NCBI GenBank assembly: GCA_011800805.1
Contig: MPNW01000055.1
Span: forward strand, 97,694 to 161,693
Reading direction: 5' to 3'
Length of the DNA: 64,000 nt
Source: Hirudo medicinalis
Taxonomy: Eukaryota > Annelida > Clitellata > Hirudinida > Hirudinidae
The notes beneath the pieces were generated by a model, which was not told the DNA's origin, ran no database searches, and saw nothing but the letters and a program-made list of their open reading frames with translations. The position numbers and the translations under genes were made by a program. This document shows, one piece after another, positions 14,411 through 28,600 of the stretch; position 1 is the first letter of the stretch; the number at the start of each line of letters is the position of its first letter.

Positions 14411-15500
14411 TCAAAGAAAACGACTATAGAGTGGTGCGAGCTGGATCAGAACGGAGGTCGCTGGATGACCTGGTACCATGAGAGTGAACATCTGATGACC
14501 TAACAAAAAAATTTCTGAGCGACGTAGGCAGCTCATTAGCTCATAGCAGATGATTACTGTATTTACGCATGAAGATTCCAACTTGTAATGAGTTAATTTG
14601 AAAGACACTAAGGAGATTATTCTCGATGAATCTGCCTTGTAGATGAACCTATTGGTAAGTGATAAATGATGCGAATTAATCTTTTTTTGCAATTTGCGTA
14701 ATTGGTTTTGGACGAGTTGGATAATTTGAGGTCCAAACAATGTTGCAGTAAGACAAATAGGGATAAATTAAAACATAATACAAAGGTTTAGATACATGTA
14801 AGAAGCCACAAATTCGTGACAACAAACCAACAGATTTGAATATTTTTTATTGTACATATTTAATCTGATTCACCCAACTGACTTATTCATCCAACCAAAC
14901 ACCTAACTATTTACAAGATGTAACTCTACATCCATTATGTATGGATAAGCATGGGTCTGATGTAATAATTTTATTTTTATGATAGAAAACAACAAAAATT
15001 AGTTTTTTCAAATTCAAAAAAAGTATATTAACACAAAACCGGTCAAAAAATAAATCTAAGTTAGTATTAATGGTATCATATAGACATGTTAAAATGTTGT
15101 CTCCAGAAACATAAAGTTTAGTATCATCAGCAAACAGAAAGCAATTAAATACATTGCTCACTATTGGTAAATCATTTATACAGACTATGAGTAGAAGTGG
15201 GTCCAATATAGAATCTTGAGGCACTCCACAAGTAATAGGCTGCAGAGTTGATAGAGAACCACGAAAATCCACCTGTTGTTTCCTGTTTCATAACTAGTCA
15301 CGGAACTAATCTAAAGGAATTCCTCTGAAAACCATAGTGCTCGAGTTTCAATAGAATGACATGATTTACTGTGTCAAATGCTTTAGATAAATCCAGAAAT
15401 ATATCAATGTTGATGTTGATCAAGAGCTTCTGCAATTTTGGAATGTAATGTAACTAGTGGCTTGTATATAGAATGATTTTTACAGAAACCATTTATACAT
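14411..15500 (-). mobile_element. Degraded non-LTR retrotransposon (LINE) reverse transcriptase fragment
   Basis: Minus-strand translation gives, in order, the reverse transcriptase signatures FLDLSKAFDTVNH (about 15405-15361), GVPQDSILDPLLL (about 15230-15190) and the catalytic FADDTKLYVSG (about 15145-15110). The frames carry stops and shifts. A C-terminal portion follows down to about 14411. The residue pattern fits the Jockey/CR1/L2-type clade. Inactive remnant. Confidence 0.85.
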
Positions 15501-16161
15501 AAGGACTTTTATACTCTTACGGTCAAAGATCTGTCCGGTAGAAGTCTGGACTTTTATTGGTCGTTGATACTTAACATCCCAAGCGATTCCAGTGATGTTC
15601 CTTTTGAAACTCTATGAGCCTTACATTTGACACCCTCAGCAGACGCAATTGTGCCAATCAACGCTCTGATGCCACAACACTTGGAATTTAGTTTCATTGT
15701 TGCTTGGGAATGTGTATTACTAATAGGGGTACAGCTGCTGGGGGTGAACACCTGATCCCTATTTGGTTTAAGTTGCCTTTCTTTCGAACTGGATTACGGT
15801 ACACATTTCAAAATACTTCTTCACCCGAAGAAAAGATGTGATCCAAATGATGAAATAATGATAAGGTTTAAATTGGACGAACATTATGTTTCTAAAAATT
15901 AAGAAAACCGACAACTGACAATTTGTGGCTGTCGTCTGTCGAATGATAAATCATCGCAAAACTGTTGTTCATTTAATAAACAATTTTATGACTAAAATAT
16001 AAAATTATCATAACCACAATAATACATATAATACATAATAATATAAATTTCTGCTCAGCTTAAAACAAAATAAAGTTCAAAAAATTAAATGCTTACCGAC
16101 CAATAGGACATCAACACATACAAAAACATTGGGCGATAATTGATTTAGGCTCGAAACACAG
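15501..16161. other. Upstream of SLC35B1; no gene seen
   Basis: A minus-strand frame at 15554-15751 has no recognised similarity. The last 100 bases before 16162 probably hold the SLC35B1 5' leader and promoter; no clear TATA element stands out. Confidence 0.45.
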
Positions 16162-19100
16162 ATGTCTCACTTAAACAGCGAAATGGGACACGGCGTTGAA
16201 CAGACATTAGAAAAAAACAAGCATGGCAGGCTTGTTCTTGGGAGGGGACGTCTCTTCGTTGTGTGCTTCCTTGGCATATTTGTGTCCTACTTTATCTTTG
16301 GATTCCTGCAGGAGAACATGTGAGTATAATTTTTTGACCTCTCAGTGAATAACATTTATTAATATGAGGTCCTAGGCATTCAGAGATGCTAACAATTGGA
16401 AAAATTTAGGTTGTAGTAAGCTATCTTTTAGTGTCAGTAAGTGTAAGGACTTAAGTTTTAGTAATGTGGCTCCCAGATGGTCTAATGATCAAGACAAGTT
16501 TGGGCTTGAACTTCGTTGTGCGAGCACCGTTCTAATAATCTAGTCATGTAATGGACATTAATCTACCATTACTCATGGTATGAAGACTGATTTTTATCAT
16601 GTGTTATCAACTTTGGCTTATTGTTTTTAAAGTTCTCATAACTTTCACATAATTATCATAAATGACATGATATTTACATTATATTTTGATCTCGTAATAA
16701 TTTGTATCAATTTTTATTGGCCATAAGACTGGCTTTTGCTATATACCTTAATCTGTTTGTGAATGTTATTATAAATTATATAATTTATTCTAATTTAAGT
16801 AATCTAATTTAAACATGCATAGATTGATCACTTTTAAACATTAAATGTAAGTTGCCCAAGTTTATGAATCAATGCTAATTTGTCTTTTCTTATGAGAATT
16901 GAAATTTGCCACTGTTGGGAATTAGATTAATAATCATCAACCAGGCCTTGCACAAGTGTATCTGTGATTAAATGCATTAAGTAATGTATTAAATGTATAA
17001 TATCCAAAATATCAAAATTCCCGGCTATAAGTGCATTTTTTGAATAGTCAAAGATGAAAGTTGAGAATGCTGCACTTCAATGGACTTTCATATCTTGACT
17101 AGAAACAAAAAGTATGCTAAATTGTTATTGCAAAGATAATTCAGGATTAGTGGTGCACTATTTACTTTGAATAATAATAATGCCGAATAAAATATTTGAA
17201 CCTGTTATTAATAATTTTATTAATTATTGATAATTTTGTTAATTATTAAGTCTTGTAAGATAAGAAGAGATTTGAATGAGAATGAGGCTTGCAGGTTGGC
17301 AAATGGGTTGCATTCCTGCATGCGACGGTAATGGCAACAGTCGCAATGTATCATGTTCGAAACCCAGCCTAAACTGCCCCTAGTGCCCTCGGGAAGGAGC
17401 GCTATATAAATGGTTTGTAAAAAGCACCTCTGATTGATGCCATGCATGTGGTGCTATATAAATGAAGTACATTTACATTGGCAATTTCTGTAATTAATAA
17501 TGGTCATGTAAATTGTTAGGGAGATGACTGCTAGGAAAATATTTTTGGTTTTGAGAAACACCTTTGTCAGGGAGACTTATTTTCTTGTGCAATTCCTTCA
17601 GGGCCATTTATTGTTTCGTCACTCTATTCTGTGTTGTTACCGTCAACAAGTTCTTTTACTGTGAAACTTTCTGAGATGTTGAAATTAGCATTGTCGATAT
17701 TTTAAACATTATTGAACTCATCGATATATCGTAAAAATATTGATGCATCGAGTTGGGTTCCTATTGATGGTATGCAGATGACATTGTTTTTGTAATTACT
17801 TTCTTACAAGAAACAAACACACAAACTAGAAGTACTCAAACTAGAAGTTTATTCAGCAGAACTTGTAACCAAAACTTCTTGTGTGCACAACTCAAGAAGT
17901 TGGCTATTTGACATCCTATACATACCGTCACTACAAATATTATTCGTTCTAGACTATTCTTTCTGAAGATACAGAGCTGACCAGAATAGGAATATATTTC
18001 ATAGCTAATAAGATATCTCATACAACACAAGGTAGCTTTCCTTCTTGGCCTGCCAATAAAGAAGCAGATTTTTCTTCCACTCAATCGGTGCCTCAGAAAA
18101 ATACAACTTTATTTCTGAGGGTTAAGAGGATTCTTCTATTGTCATTCAGCTGCCACATAGATAAACAAAAAATAGATAAACTCTAGGCCTTGCCCCTTCT
18201 CAGGTATAATTGCCTAATAAAGTTGTCTAGGGTCCTCCTCTGCCTTCAAATTATGTCACTAGCCTCCAGCTATTGGAAGAACAGTCAGCTGTTGTTTGAG
18301 TTTCAGTTGTGACCTTTTTAAACTGGAATGCTTTGTTCCCAAACTGTAATGCAACAACCTTAACTAAGGAGCACTTGAAATATGTCCCCACAGTAGTGGT
18401 ACAAGTCATAATGTGAATGGATGTAAATAATAAATTAGAGGTAGGAATCACAGTGCTTGGCAGTGATTTGCTGGCTTCCAGACAGATACTCTGTCTCCTC
18501 CATAAACGTCACAGGCACCCTTCTTCTACTCTTAAACTCCTCGGTGTTACTTTTGATTCTCACCTCAGCTTTAAAGAACATTCTGCCTCCATCATCTCAT
18601 CAGGTCAATTCGGCATATCCTTCCACTCCTCCGTCAACACAACTTTTTCCCTTGCACGCAGTCTCATTCTCTCAAAGCCTGGATTACTGCAATTCCTTTC
18701 TCTATGGTACATCTGCCTCCTTGATCCATTCCTTGCAAAGCATACGAAACAAACTTACTAAACTTGTTCTTCTTAACCCCACCCTTAATAGCACTGACTG
18801 CCTTAAGAAATTGCACTGGCTACCGATCCATAATCGCATCATCTTCAAAATCGCCCTCGTGACATATCGAACTCTCTCAACATCCAATCCACCCTATCTC
18901 CACCATCTCATTCTTTGCTGCCATGCACCTGGTCTTTGTTCATCTTCCACCATTCAACCACACCAATCAGTTCACAAATCATCCCTCATCAACAGAGGCT
19001 TCTCGTATACCTCTCCTGCTGCCTGGAATGCATTACCCCCCTTGTAAGGGCTCAACCATCCCTGGAGCTCTTCAAATGTCACCTGAAGACCCACCTCTTC

Positions 19101-22100
19101 AGGACACCAACATGAAGCTAATGAAGACACAAGACGCCTCTGATGCTATGCAAATGGCTCATTATAAATTAACCATTATTATTATAATGTTGGTTGCCTC
19201 CAAAAATGGCTTCAATATTTTTACTAGATCTTCTAGTACTGTTATTCCATCTCCATCAATAAACAAATCCATTACATTATATTTGCATAGAACGGTGGGG
19301 AATTTATCTTTGAGATCCGAGAATCTTTTAATGCTCAGATAAGTCGTGTTCCATCAGGTTTTGACTTCTTGAACAATGCTCATCATGTTTTTCATCAGAG
19401 CATTTCAATTCATCCATGTCATTGTTAAAAGCTTGAACCAACTGATTTTAGACTCAAACTCCCCAATAAATTTTAAAACCTAATTTAAATATCGATATCA
19501 TAAAAAAAATTATCGATTTTATTGATATTTTTATCGATAAATAAGGGTCGATGTATCGATAAAGTACCGGCAATCATAGTCGAAATGGCATTAAGATGAT
19601 GCAAAGAAATGGTTCATTGCTATATTTTATATTTACGAGTGCTCGACTTATGACTCCCTCGGTAGACCTATTTTACTTTCACGTACTTAATCATCTGGTT
19701 GTGTAATGGATTATTAGACTCATGAGGTGTTTATCAAATGTTATTCAGAACCCTAGCAGATATTTAATAGCTTGTTTTCTTAGGCATTAGGAAGTAATTT
19801 GGTGTTCCATTTAAAAGATTTTGAAGCTACTGTTTAGGACCTGACATGGACTCTCATGTTAGCTTAATTTAAAAAGTATCCTTGTAAAATTCTTGTCAGC
19901 AAGTCAACTTGAAATTCATCAATATTTAGGTTTGTTTAGGTCAGCGAGTAAACTATTTCCACTTAATGATTGTTTGTGATAATGTTTGGCATGATTTCTA
20001 TGTTGTTTATTTTATAAGATTACTAGGTTTGAAGTGATTAATAACCTATGTCGAATTCTTCAGTGCAAATCTTGTTACTTCGGTGCTGAGCCGTCTAGGT
20101 TCCAGCCCTATCATTTGTTCTAGTAGGACTGATAGGATAAATTAAAAAGCAGGATATAAATAATTGCCCAATATATAAACACTTGTCAACTTTAAAATCC
20201 TGTTTCTATCTAGCAGTGGCATAATGGCTGCTCTCCAACTTATCAGAAATTTCCCAGTGTCTCTCAATGCAATTAGTCCCCACAGAGTGCTACATGCATG
20301 GCCGGCACTCGGACCCACTCCATACAACAATCCCCATTTCCATTCGATCGCCTTCGGAGTTCAATTCTGTGGAACGTTGTTTATTTTTAAGAAATACTAC
20401 ATTAAATGGTAAAGCATGGAAGTGAGGGGAAATTGATGAAATAGTTTATAAACAGGAATGACTGATGCTGATGGCAGCACAATTAAAAACAGGATGTTGG
20501 AAGCCTGCTAGAATTGAGATCCTGTTGATAGGCACGGGCCAGCTGTCCAAAACTTGCTGTTTTGACTCCTAATCTGCTAATTATTCTACTTAATATTTAA
20601 CTCTCTGACATCACATGATCTCGTGGCCACGCCTTTTTTGTTATCAGTAGTTGGAAATTATTTATTATTAATAAATTATTGTCAAACGATACGCCATTAA
20701 TTACTCGAACGTGATGAGTTCGCACATTTGGCAAACTGAGACAAGTTGGTGTTTAATGTCAATTCTTATCGCGACATGCTGAATTTCTCGGCCTTTATCT
20801 AATTAGCTGTTCCATATGCGTACGTTTTCGGGCTGCTGTGGGGATTTGACAGCAATTATGAGGGGACCTTTTCAGAGCTGCTAATAAATAGCGGTCATAA
20901 CTTCTGCCTTGCCACTCGCACGGAGCCCTCTCAAGAAATCTAGCTGGGGTAGATGTTCTTTCCTAACTTCTCGAGTATCGTAGTCGACGATGGCTTGGGT
21001 TTGTTCTCATTTTATTCGTCTGCTTAAACTTGTTTTAGAGATGTTCGCAAATTCATTTCTCACGCTCTTTGCAGTTTGTTAAGCGCATGAGATTGGAAGG
21101 CTCCAAATGGGCTGCGTGGTGCGAGTTATTTTTCTTAAATGTCCGATATGAAAGATGAACATGATATGGTTTAAATATATATATTTGTGCTGAGTGGATG
21201 CCCTCGCGAACATTATGGAAAAATATGCTTAATTCTCATCGATCTGACCCAACCATAAATCTTAAATTATATTTAATTATTATATATGAACGGGGCATTT
21301 TGAACGTCTAAAGTTCAGATTTCAGTGGCTCAAATGAATGGAATGTTTGCAACTTTCCTTTAGAATATTTTTACATCCTGTTGGGAAGTCATCGTGCATC
21401 CTCCTGCTAATTGTACAGCCTCACAGTCTCCTGGTCCGGCTTGAATGTTTGTTTTGGCTGACTTCTTTCAGGATGTTAAGTTGTGAAGCAATAATCCTCA
21501 GCGACAAAACAATTAGTCACTTAATAAACACAGTTCTTAACTTTGATAACTTCCGTGCACCTTTGACCGGGTCGTTGAAAATGCTGGCAGCTCGGGCTGG
21601 TTACCTCGACCGCCAGTTTATTGGTTTATTGATTCAGTCGTATTTGTATTTGAATGCCCTCTGCCCTTCTCGAATGTTTTAAGGATTTGTGGTTGTTAAT
21701 TTGGAGAAAATTTATGAAGAGATCTCTGTCTTTATATTTATAATTTCTTTGCACCTTTGTCATTTAACTGCTAACGTATGTATCCGAATAGTTAGATTCG
21801 TCTCCTCAGTTATTTTAAAATCAACTGCTGACGATTAAATTTCAGAACAAAGTCAGAATATGGCGAGAAGAAGGAAAGGTTCACGTTCATGATGGCGTTG
21901 GTGTTCTTCCAGTGCGTCGTCAACGCCATTTTTGCCAAAGGAGGTGGTTTTTCCTACTTGATACGTGTTTTTATAATTAGGCGTTCGGAAAAATTTTCAA
22001 TTGCCTCACAATCGATTAATTTGTGATAAGTCGACTCCAGGTGGGAATTTATTGATGATCTGAGCTTGTCATGTTTTTCTTTACGGAAGCGCTCTCCTTA

Positions 22101-24453
22101 GGATGGTGTCTCTCGATGTGGAGTTTTAATAAATAGTATTTATTAAATACGTCATGTCGAGTGCGGATCTTGCAATTTCATGGACTTATTCAAAAATTAA
22201 TTTCGCTTTGTTAGGAAATTGACTAACTTTGTTAATTGGCTACCAACCGGACTTTAGTTGATGAGTTGTTGTCGTTGTTGTTGATGATGCTGATGATGAT
22301 GGCTATAACTACCTGGGATGCCTACATCAATGTGGTGGTGATGGCTGTGGCTGGGTTGTGTGTCTCAAGTGTTCATAACTCAGTCAGACCACACTACCAA
22401 GTTGACAACGTCGCAGGGGGCGTCTCACTGCACCGAATATTTTCACCCACGCTCCCGCTTTTTTTTAAGAGCTACTGTTAGAATCGAGGGTATCGGATTT
22501 CCATAATGATTAACCACAAACTTGTTTTTCCTTCGACTCCGGAGCCTGATTTGTTTCTTAGCGGGAATCGAGCGCCTCTCTATAATCGGCCTCAGTAATG
22601 TTTGTCAGCGCTAGAAATAGAAAGGTTCAACTTGACCTGTGAAATAACTGCGTTGTATCAAAGAGTTGTATGCATTTATAACTCAGTTTGTTCATGGGTC
22701 CAGTGTAGCTATCATAACCTCGCGGTCCCTGGGAGATGATTCGACGCCAAATATTTTTGCGACATTCGGGGATTACCTATTGATCCGATTGATTTTATTC
22801 GCTAGGCAATTAATTCCTGTTCGTTTAGATAATTAGTCGCCATATTTTTTGGCGCTTACATCTTTCACCAATAATTTACAATTCCTAAATATGTTATGAA
22901 ATAAATATTTCGTGAGAAATGTTTCCTGCCTCAATGCAAAAAGAGATTGTTAACGATTAACTCGTCCTTTTTGTCTAGCTCTCTCGCTATCTGATTCTGG
23001 ATGTGACAATGCACCACAGCGTCTCTACATGGTTATGTCATTCTCTTACGTGGCGGCCATGTTGGCCAGTAATGAAGCCCTCAGATTCGTCAGCTACCCA
23101 ACTCAGGTTAGTTTTTGCTGCCTGTTTTTACCTCTAGTAAATCCTTGCCAATTAGCTTTAACACTTATTTTATGTTTGCTTAGGTTTTGGGAAAGTCTGT
23201 AAAACCCATTCCAGTGATGATCCTGGGAGTTGTTTTGGCAAGGAAGAGATATCCACTGAGAAAATATCTCTATGTTTTCATGATTGTCATTGGGGTTGCC
23301 CTCTTTATGTATAAGCCCCAAAAGGCACTCTCAAGTCAACCTTCAGAATCATTTGCAATTGGGCGAGGAGAATTTCTTCTGGTTCGTTGTGACTTAAAAT
23401 AATGGGAAATATTCTAAAATTGTTTTTTAGAAATTTTTTGCCAAATATTTTTTGCATGTTCTCTATCCTTTATTGTCCACTCGCATATCACGTTTTGCTG
23501 AAGTTGTCGAATAACATCAGATCTCCGAATGTAATCCAATTTTATTGACGTAACCTTTGCAACATGATCGTGACTTGTAGTTCTTTGTTTTGGTAGAAGA
23601 TGTAAAACATTATATAATTGACAATGGGTGCTTAAATGATTAATTGGTTATTAAATTGCAGCTACTGTCACTTCTTATGGATGGAATAACTGGGGGAACC
23701 CAGGATAAAATCAGAGCTCAGTACAGGTCCCAGACATACAGAATGATGTTGCTTATGAACTTGTGGTCTTCACTGTATCTTGCTATTGGTTTGTTTTGCA
23801 GAAATTCTTTAATTTTGTTATGGATTTCTTAAGATTCAATCAAATTGGAAATTGTATTCTTGTTTGTTTGTTTTTTGCAGGGCTGATCCTGACTGGAGAA
23901 TTATTTGCTTTTGTGAACTTCTGCCAGAGATTTCCTTGGGTTCTTGTTCAGCTCCTTTTGTTTTCTCTGTGCAGTGCCATAGGACAGGTACAACTAAAGC
24001 TTATATTATATTTAGCCTATACACCACGATAGTGCAATCGTAATTAATTCTTATTTTTATGAATTTGGTTTGAGACTCCCTAATTTGTTAATCCTTGACT
24101 AAAAATTGTCTTTCACCTAATTAGATATATTTATTTGTTTATGTATTTCTTCATTCACTTAATTGATCTAATAATATTCTAGACTAACTGATTAATTAGC
24201 GAAATTGTGCAAATTTATCTATTATGCATTTGCTTGTCTGCAGAACTTTATCTTCATGACTATCACAAACTTTGGACCTCTGCCATGCAGCATCATCACC
24301 ACCACCCGGAAGTTTTTCACCATCCTGGCATCAGTCTTCATCTTTGGGCATGCACTGTCTTCTCTTCAGTGGTCAGGGACTCTTCTTGTCTTCACAGGGC
24401 TGGCTCTAGACAGTGTTTATGGGAAAGAAGCCAAAGTCACCAATAAAGCCTGA
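16162..24453 (+). CDS. SLC35B1: SLC35B1, ER nucleotide/nucleotide-sugar transporter
   Basis: Seven exons join in phase into 341 residues: 16162-16319, 21846-21943, 22979-23106, 23184-23381, 23662-23788, 23881-23987 and 24244-24453. Characteristic segments are [14 protein letters not shown] (first membrane helix), [86 protein letters not shown] and [19 protein letters not shown]. All are diagnostic of SLC35B1 in the drug/metabolite transporter superfamily, a ten-helix ER membrane protein assigned to UDP-sugar transport and to ATP/ADP exchange across the ER membrane. The length agrees with family members (about 320-345). Intron 1 is 5.5 kb and contains a SINE and a LINE fragment. The C-terminus (AKVTNKA) lacks the di-lysine ER-retrieval signal common in orthologues. 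An AATAAA overlaps the last codons, just before the stop. Confidence 0.96.
17290..17478 (+). mobile_element. tRNA-derived SINE, copy 1 (SLC35B1 intron 1)
   Basis: Begins gcaggttggcaaatgggttg (A-box-like) and has an RNA polymerase III B box in atgttcgaaacccagcc. A body with ggaaggagcgctatataaatgg follows, and the tail repeats a ctatataaatga motif. It matches copies at 43401-43592, 56241-56360, 63676-63800 and 63826-63946. Confidence 0.8.
18417..19190 (+). mobile_element. LINE (CR1/L2-like) 3' fragment in SLC35B1 intron 1
   Basis: Plus-strand frames with shifts give the typical C-terminal end of non-LTR ORF2: [50 protein letters not shown], then [17 protein letters not shown]. It ends in an ATT-rich stretch near 19190. 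Non-functional. Confidence 0.88.
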
Positions 24454-25610
24454 ATGAACAATTTAATTTAACTGAGTTTAACAATCAATTTTTCTTTTAA
24501 AATTTTTCACATTCCTATTGGAATATCTTAGTTCAGTAATTTAGGCAATTGTTTTTCTTGGATGAAGTTATAATGCTTTTAAATTTCTATCTTAAATTCA
24601 GTAAAACAATGTTTGAAACAGAAAATCGATATATAAAAATTACAACATTGTGACTGTTGCATGAGTCTTGGCCGAAGACATAAGTAATGGGTAGGGATAG
24701 GTTTGTTTAAGTTATGGTTACGCGTGTTAGTTCAAACCAGGGACTTAGCTGACAAGCACTGACGTTAGACCATGCTGAATGAACCTCACCAAGTCAAAAG
24801 GTTTTAGCTAATGCCATCTAACGCATTAATTTGATAGTCATCACGTGTGAGTAATCGTCAGCAAAATAAAAAGTTTTTGGCGTACATTCTAAATTTTGAG
24901 ACCGATTACAGCATGTCGCAACGGATCGGGCTCGGGCGTCTACGTTTACCCAGGCTGAAGAGAATATAACAACAAAAGTTTGAGAAAATTTTAAATGTAG
25001 ACTAAGAAGCAAAAATACCTCAGACGGCCCAGTCTAAGGAAGCCAATTTGTCTAAGGGGAATTTTCATTATGCAAGCCAGGGGTTTATGGTGATACATGA
25101 CTTCAGGGAAATGTTGAAAAAATGTGGGCATCTTTGTGGCCCAACTAAAAAAAAGTTTAGAACCAAACAAAAACCTTCAGATAATTTGTGAAAATATTAG
25201 ACAGAAAAAATGGTAATAGATTTGATGCAAAACTTCACATCTTCATATGCCAACAAGCTATGCTAGCAAATTTTCAACCCCGTAAGAGATGACCGAAAAT
25301 TTGATTCTTTCCATGGGAAAATTAGATCTAGACGTTATTTTACGATGAGAGGGAGCTGAAAATCATGCGGTTCTGAGTGAACGACCCCTTTACAAAGCAT
25401 TTATTTGTTCACAAAATTTGCAACCTTTTAAAATAATAGATGTTTAGATTGTGCTTATGAGGGTAAAACACAAAATCAAATTTACTTATGAACATGTACC
25501 ATGGATACATAAATATCTGTCGACTATTACGATATTGTTGTTTGTAAATATTCTTCGGTATCGGCGGCACAAATTTAGTATAACTGCTTTTCGAGTTTTA
25601 ATGATTAATA
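24454..25610. other. Spacer between SLC35B1 and NELFB
   Basis: About 1.16 kb between the two plus-strand genes. No coding exon or known repeat was recognised; it must contain the NELFB promoter. Confidence 0.5.
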
Positions 25611-28600
25611 ATGAGCTCAGGTTCTCGCGAAACAGGTTTCCCTGGACGTTCGAATATCAAAGAGTTGTTTTCGAACGATGAAACTTTATCGGCCATTGAG
25701 GATTTCCAGGTAATAATCATTATTGGCTTTAACCAAAATTTTAGAAACATTTGAATTATTTAAAGCTAATTAACTATGATATTTAAAACATAACTAGATA
25801 TTTTAGTCAATAGTGATTTTCTCTAGTGTTGAAAAACTGAAAAACATTTCACTTCATCTTCTTACCTTTAGCTTCTAGGCAATTCTTCTATTGCTCTGGC
25901 TTCCATTAATTGCACCTTAAGCTGATTTCAGGTATGAATCACCTTAGCACTAAAGAATTCATGACCAAAGCTATCCATTGACTTCCCAAGCCAGTGAGTC
26001 AGTGCCCTCTTGTTGTCTTTGACAGCTTCAACAAAATTTGCTGGATTCATGTCCACTTTACCAATAATTGTTTTGAATGTTTCTACAAGGGTTTGTGTGT
26101 GTCTTTTTGCTAGTGTGGTCATTTGTGTTCTTCTTAGCTTCTCCTTATACCTTACATTTTTTAATCTTCTTATCGTTTCAGTCACTTTTTTCTGTACTTT
26201 CTCGGGTGTCTCAATGTTTTTCCCAGGTTTTATGGATTCATGCAAGTATGCATTATTCCAGCTGGGGCCTCAACTGAAACTTATAAAGATCATCTTTCTC
26301 TCTACTTCTTGTTCCTCCCAATCACAATTATCCTCGAATCCCTTCCATCTTCAGACAATCTTAGGCTCTTACTCAACATTACTTCATTATTTCACTTTCC
26401 CATATGAAAGGCCACAAACTTGCAAATGTTAAAGGCCATTTGCTGCTTTACTGACCACTCCTGCAGGAGATTTTAAAAAAAGTTTAAATCATTCATGTAG
26501 ATAATGAAGATTTTGAAATAGCAACTGTGGGGTAATATTAACGATGACAACAGCATTTCAGTAGACTATTAATCAAATACTTGGTATTAGTTTGTTTGAT
26601 GATGCAATTTAGTTACTTTGACTGAAATGTTTATTTGAATTATGCACAATTTTAATTTTCCTCACTTCATTGAGCTTTTCAAGTTACTCTTAACATTCTT
26701 AGCTTGCTAATGGAATTCTTCTGCCTTCCCTGCAACCAGCTTTACCACTGTTGGATCTTCATGGAGTAAGTCGATTAGAGTTTCACCAGTCTGTATTTGA
26801 AGAGATGCGTGAATGTATGATAAGCCGGATCAAGGACATTGCTTCCAATTTGGATAAGAAAGAGAACGTCCAACTTCTTAATCATTTATTAGTGAAGTCC
26901 ATGACGGCGATAGGAGACAGCGTAAGCTTCGCCTTATATCCTATGTGATGAAAAACAAACCAAATGGGTGACTCGTTTTGCAGAAACTTCGACCAATAGT
27001 GTTGTGCATCATGCAACACCTTCCCAGAATAGAAGCAGAACATCTTCAAGTTATTGCAAATGATAAAGTATTTTATAGCGAGGCCTCTGTGGAAGTTAAA
27101 CAGCAGATATGGGAGGGCGATCAGTCTCTTTTTGGCGACGAGGTGTCTCCCATTCTAAACAGGTTTTAGGTTAACTGTCTGTTTGTAAACTATTCTGGAT
27201 TAATTGTGTTTATTTTTTCATTGCAGTTATATAGAGAATAAAGAGTCCAGTCTATTTTCTGTTGACTCAAAACATGCTGTATTTTTTCAAAAGCCACCCA
27301 AAGCAAGGAGACAGAGTGAAATGGTTCAAAAGCTGGTCAAAATGGTAGGGAAGAAGACTCAACTTTATGAAATGATCTTGCAATTCCTGCGAACTCTCTT
27401 TTTGCGGACACACAATTCCCACTATTGCACCCTGAGATCCGAGCTGCTGATGAGTTTTCATGATAAGGATGTCTCAGACATTCTCTCCATTGATTCCTGC
27501 CACAAATTTGCATGGTGTCTGGATGCCTGCATCAGGGAAAAGTTTGTCGACAATAAGAGAGCCAGGGAGCTGCAGGGGTTTCTTGATTCTATAAGAATGT
27601 CTCAAGAGCGTGTCTTGGGGTGAGAAAAGAGGAATCTTGAATTATATTGTTTGACTAAGATTGTAACGGTCTTTTGTTTTTAAAGAGATTTGTCTATGAT
27701 CTTGTGCGATCCACAAGCAATTCATACAATATGCATCTCAGTGCTGAAAAATTTGCAGATTTGTTTAACGAATGAGCTGAATCCCAGGGTTGTGATCTTA
27801 TTTGAGTTGTCGAAGTGCAAGCATTTTTAACACAATTTTTACATTTCCTGCAGGCTAGCGATGATATCATCCTTCTTATTAGGATGCTCAGCATGGGTAT
27901 GAAGGCTTGGCAGATGATTGACAGCAGATTATTCAAGGAGCCAAAACTGGCAAGTTTAATAAGCAATTGATGATGCTAGTGTTTTATTAATGCTAATTAA
28001 TCGGTATTTATTAACAATTCTCACAGTATTAATGTGCTAATGCAATGCTGATTATGTTAGATGGTTTAATACCAGGTAGTTAAAATTCATTGAGTACTAA
28101 TTTCAGGATCCAAATTGGATTGTTCGACTTCTTCCAAGTGTAGGAGCTCTAATGGCTGATGATCAGATTGCTTCACTCACAGGAAAATGTTCTGATGTAC
28201 GTTTTGATTGTTATTATGTATGCCTTATGTTTTATCGAGATCATATTGTCCCCTTCTTCTAATTCCAATATCCACTTCCCATCAGTTAGATGCAGTTCCT
28301 GCCCATTTACTAAAAGTCTGTGTTGAAGACAACCTCAGTGCTATGATTTTAGCTCATTACGCCATCTACACTGCCAAACAGGGCCTTTCAATGAGTATCA
28401 GTAGAATTTTACCAGTCCTTTCCAAGTGCCACTATGACACGGTTTACTCAGACATGATTCTACACGAACTAGTCTCAAACTTGAATGAAATGTTGGACAG
28501 CTTCACCAACTCAGAATTTTGCACAGCCGTTTTCAACAAATTTTTCTTGGTAAACTTTACTCATATCTTCAGTCCTTGGACATTTTATGACTTATGAAAG

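Noticed and set aside
21338..21682. 114-codon plus-strand ORF in SLC35B1 intron 1
   Set aside because: Lies inside a well-defined intron, has no similarity and shows no regulatory context.
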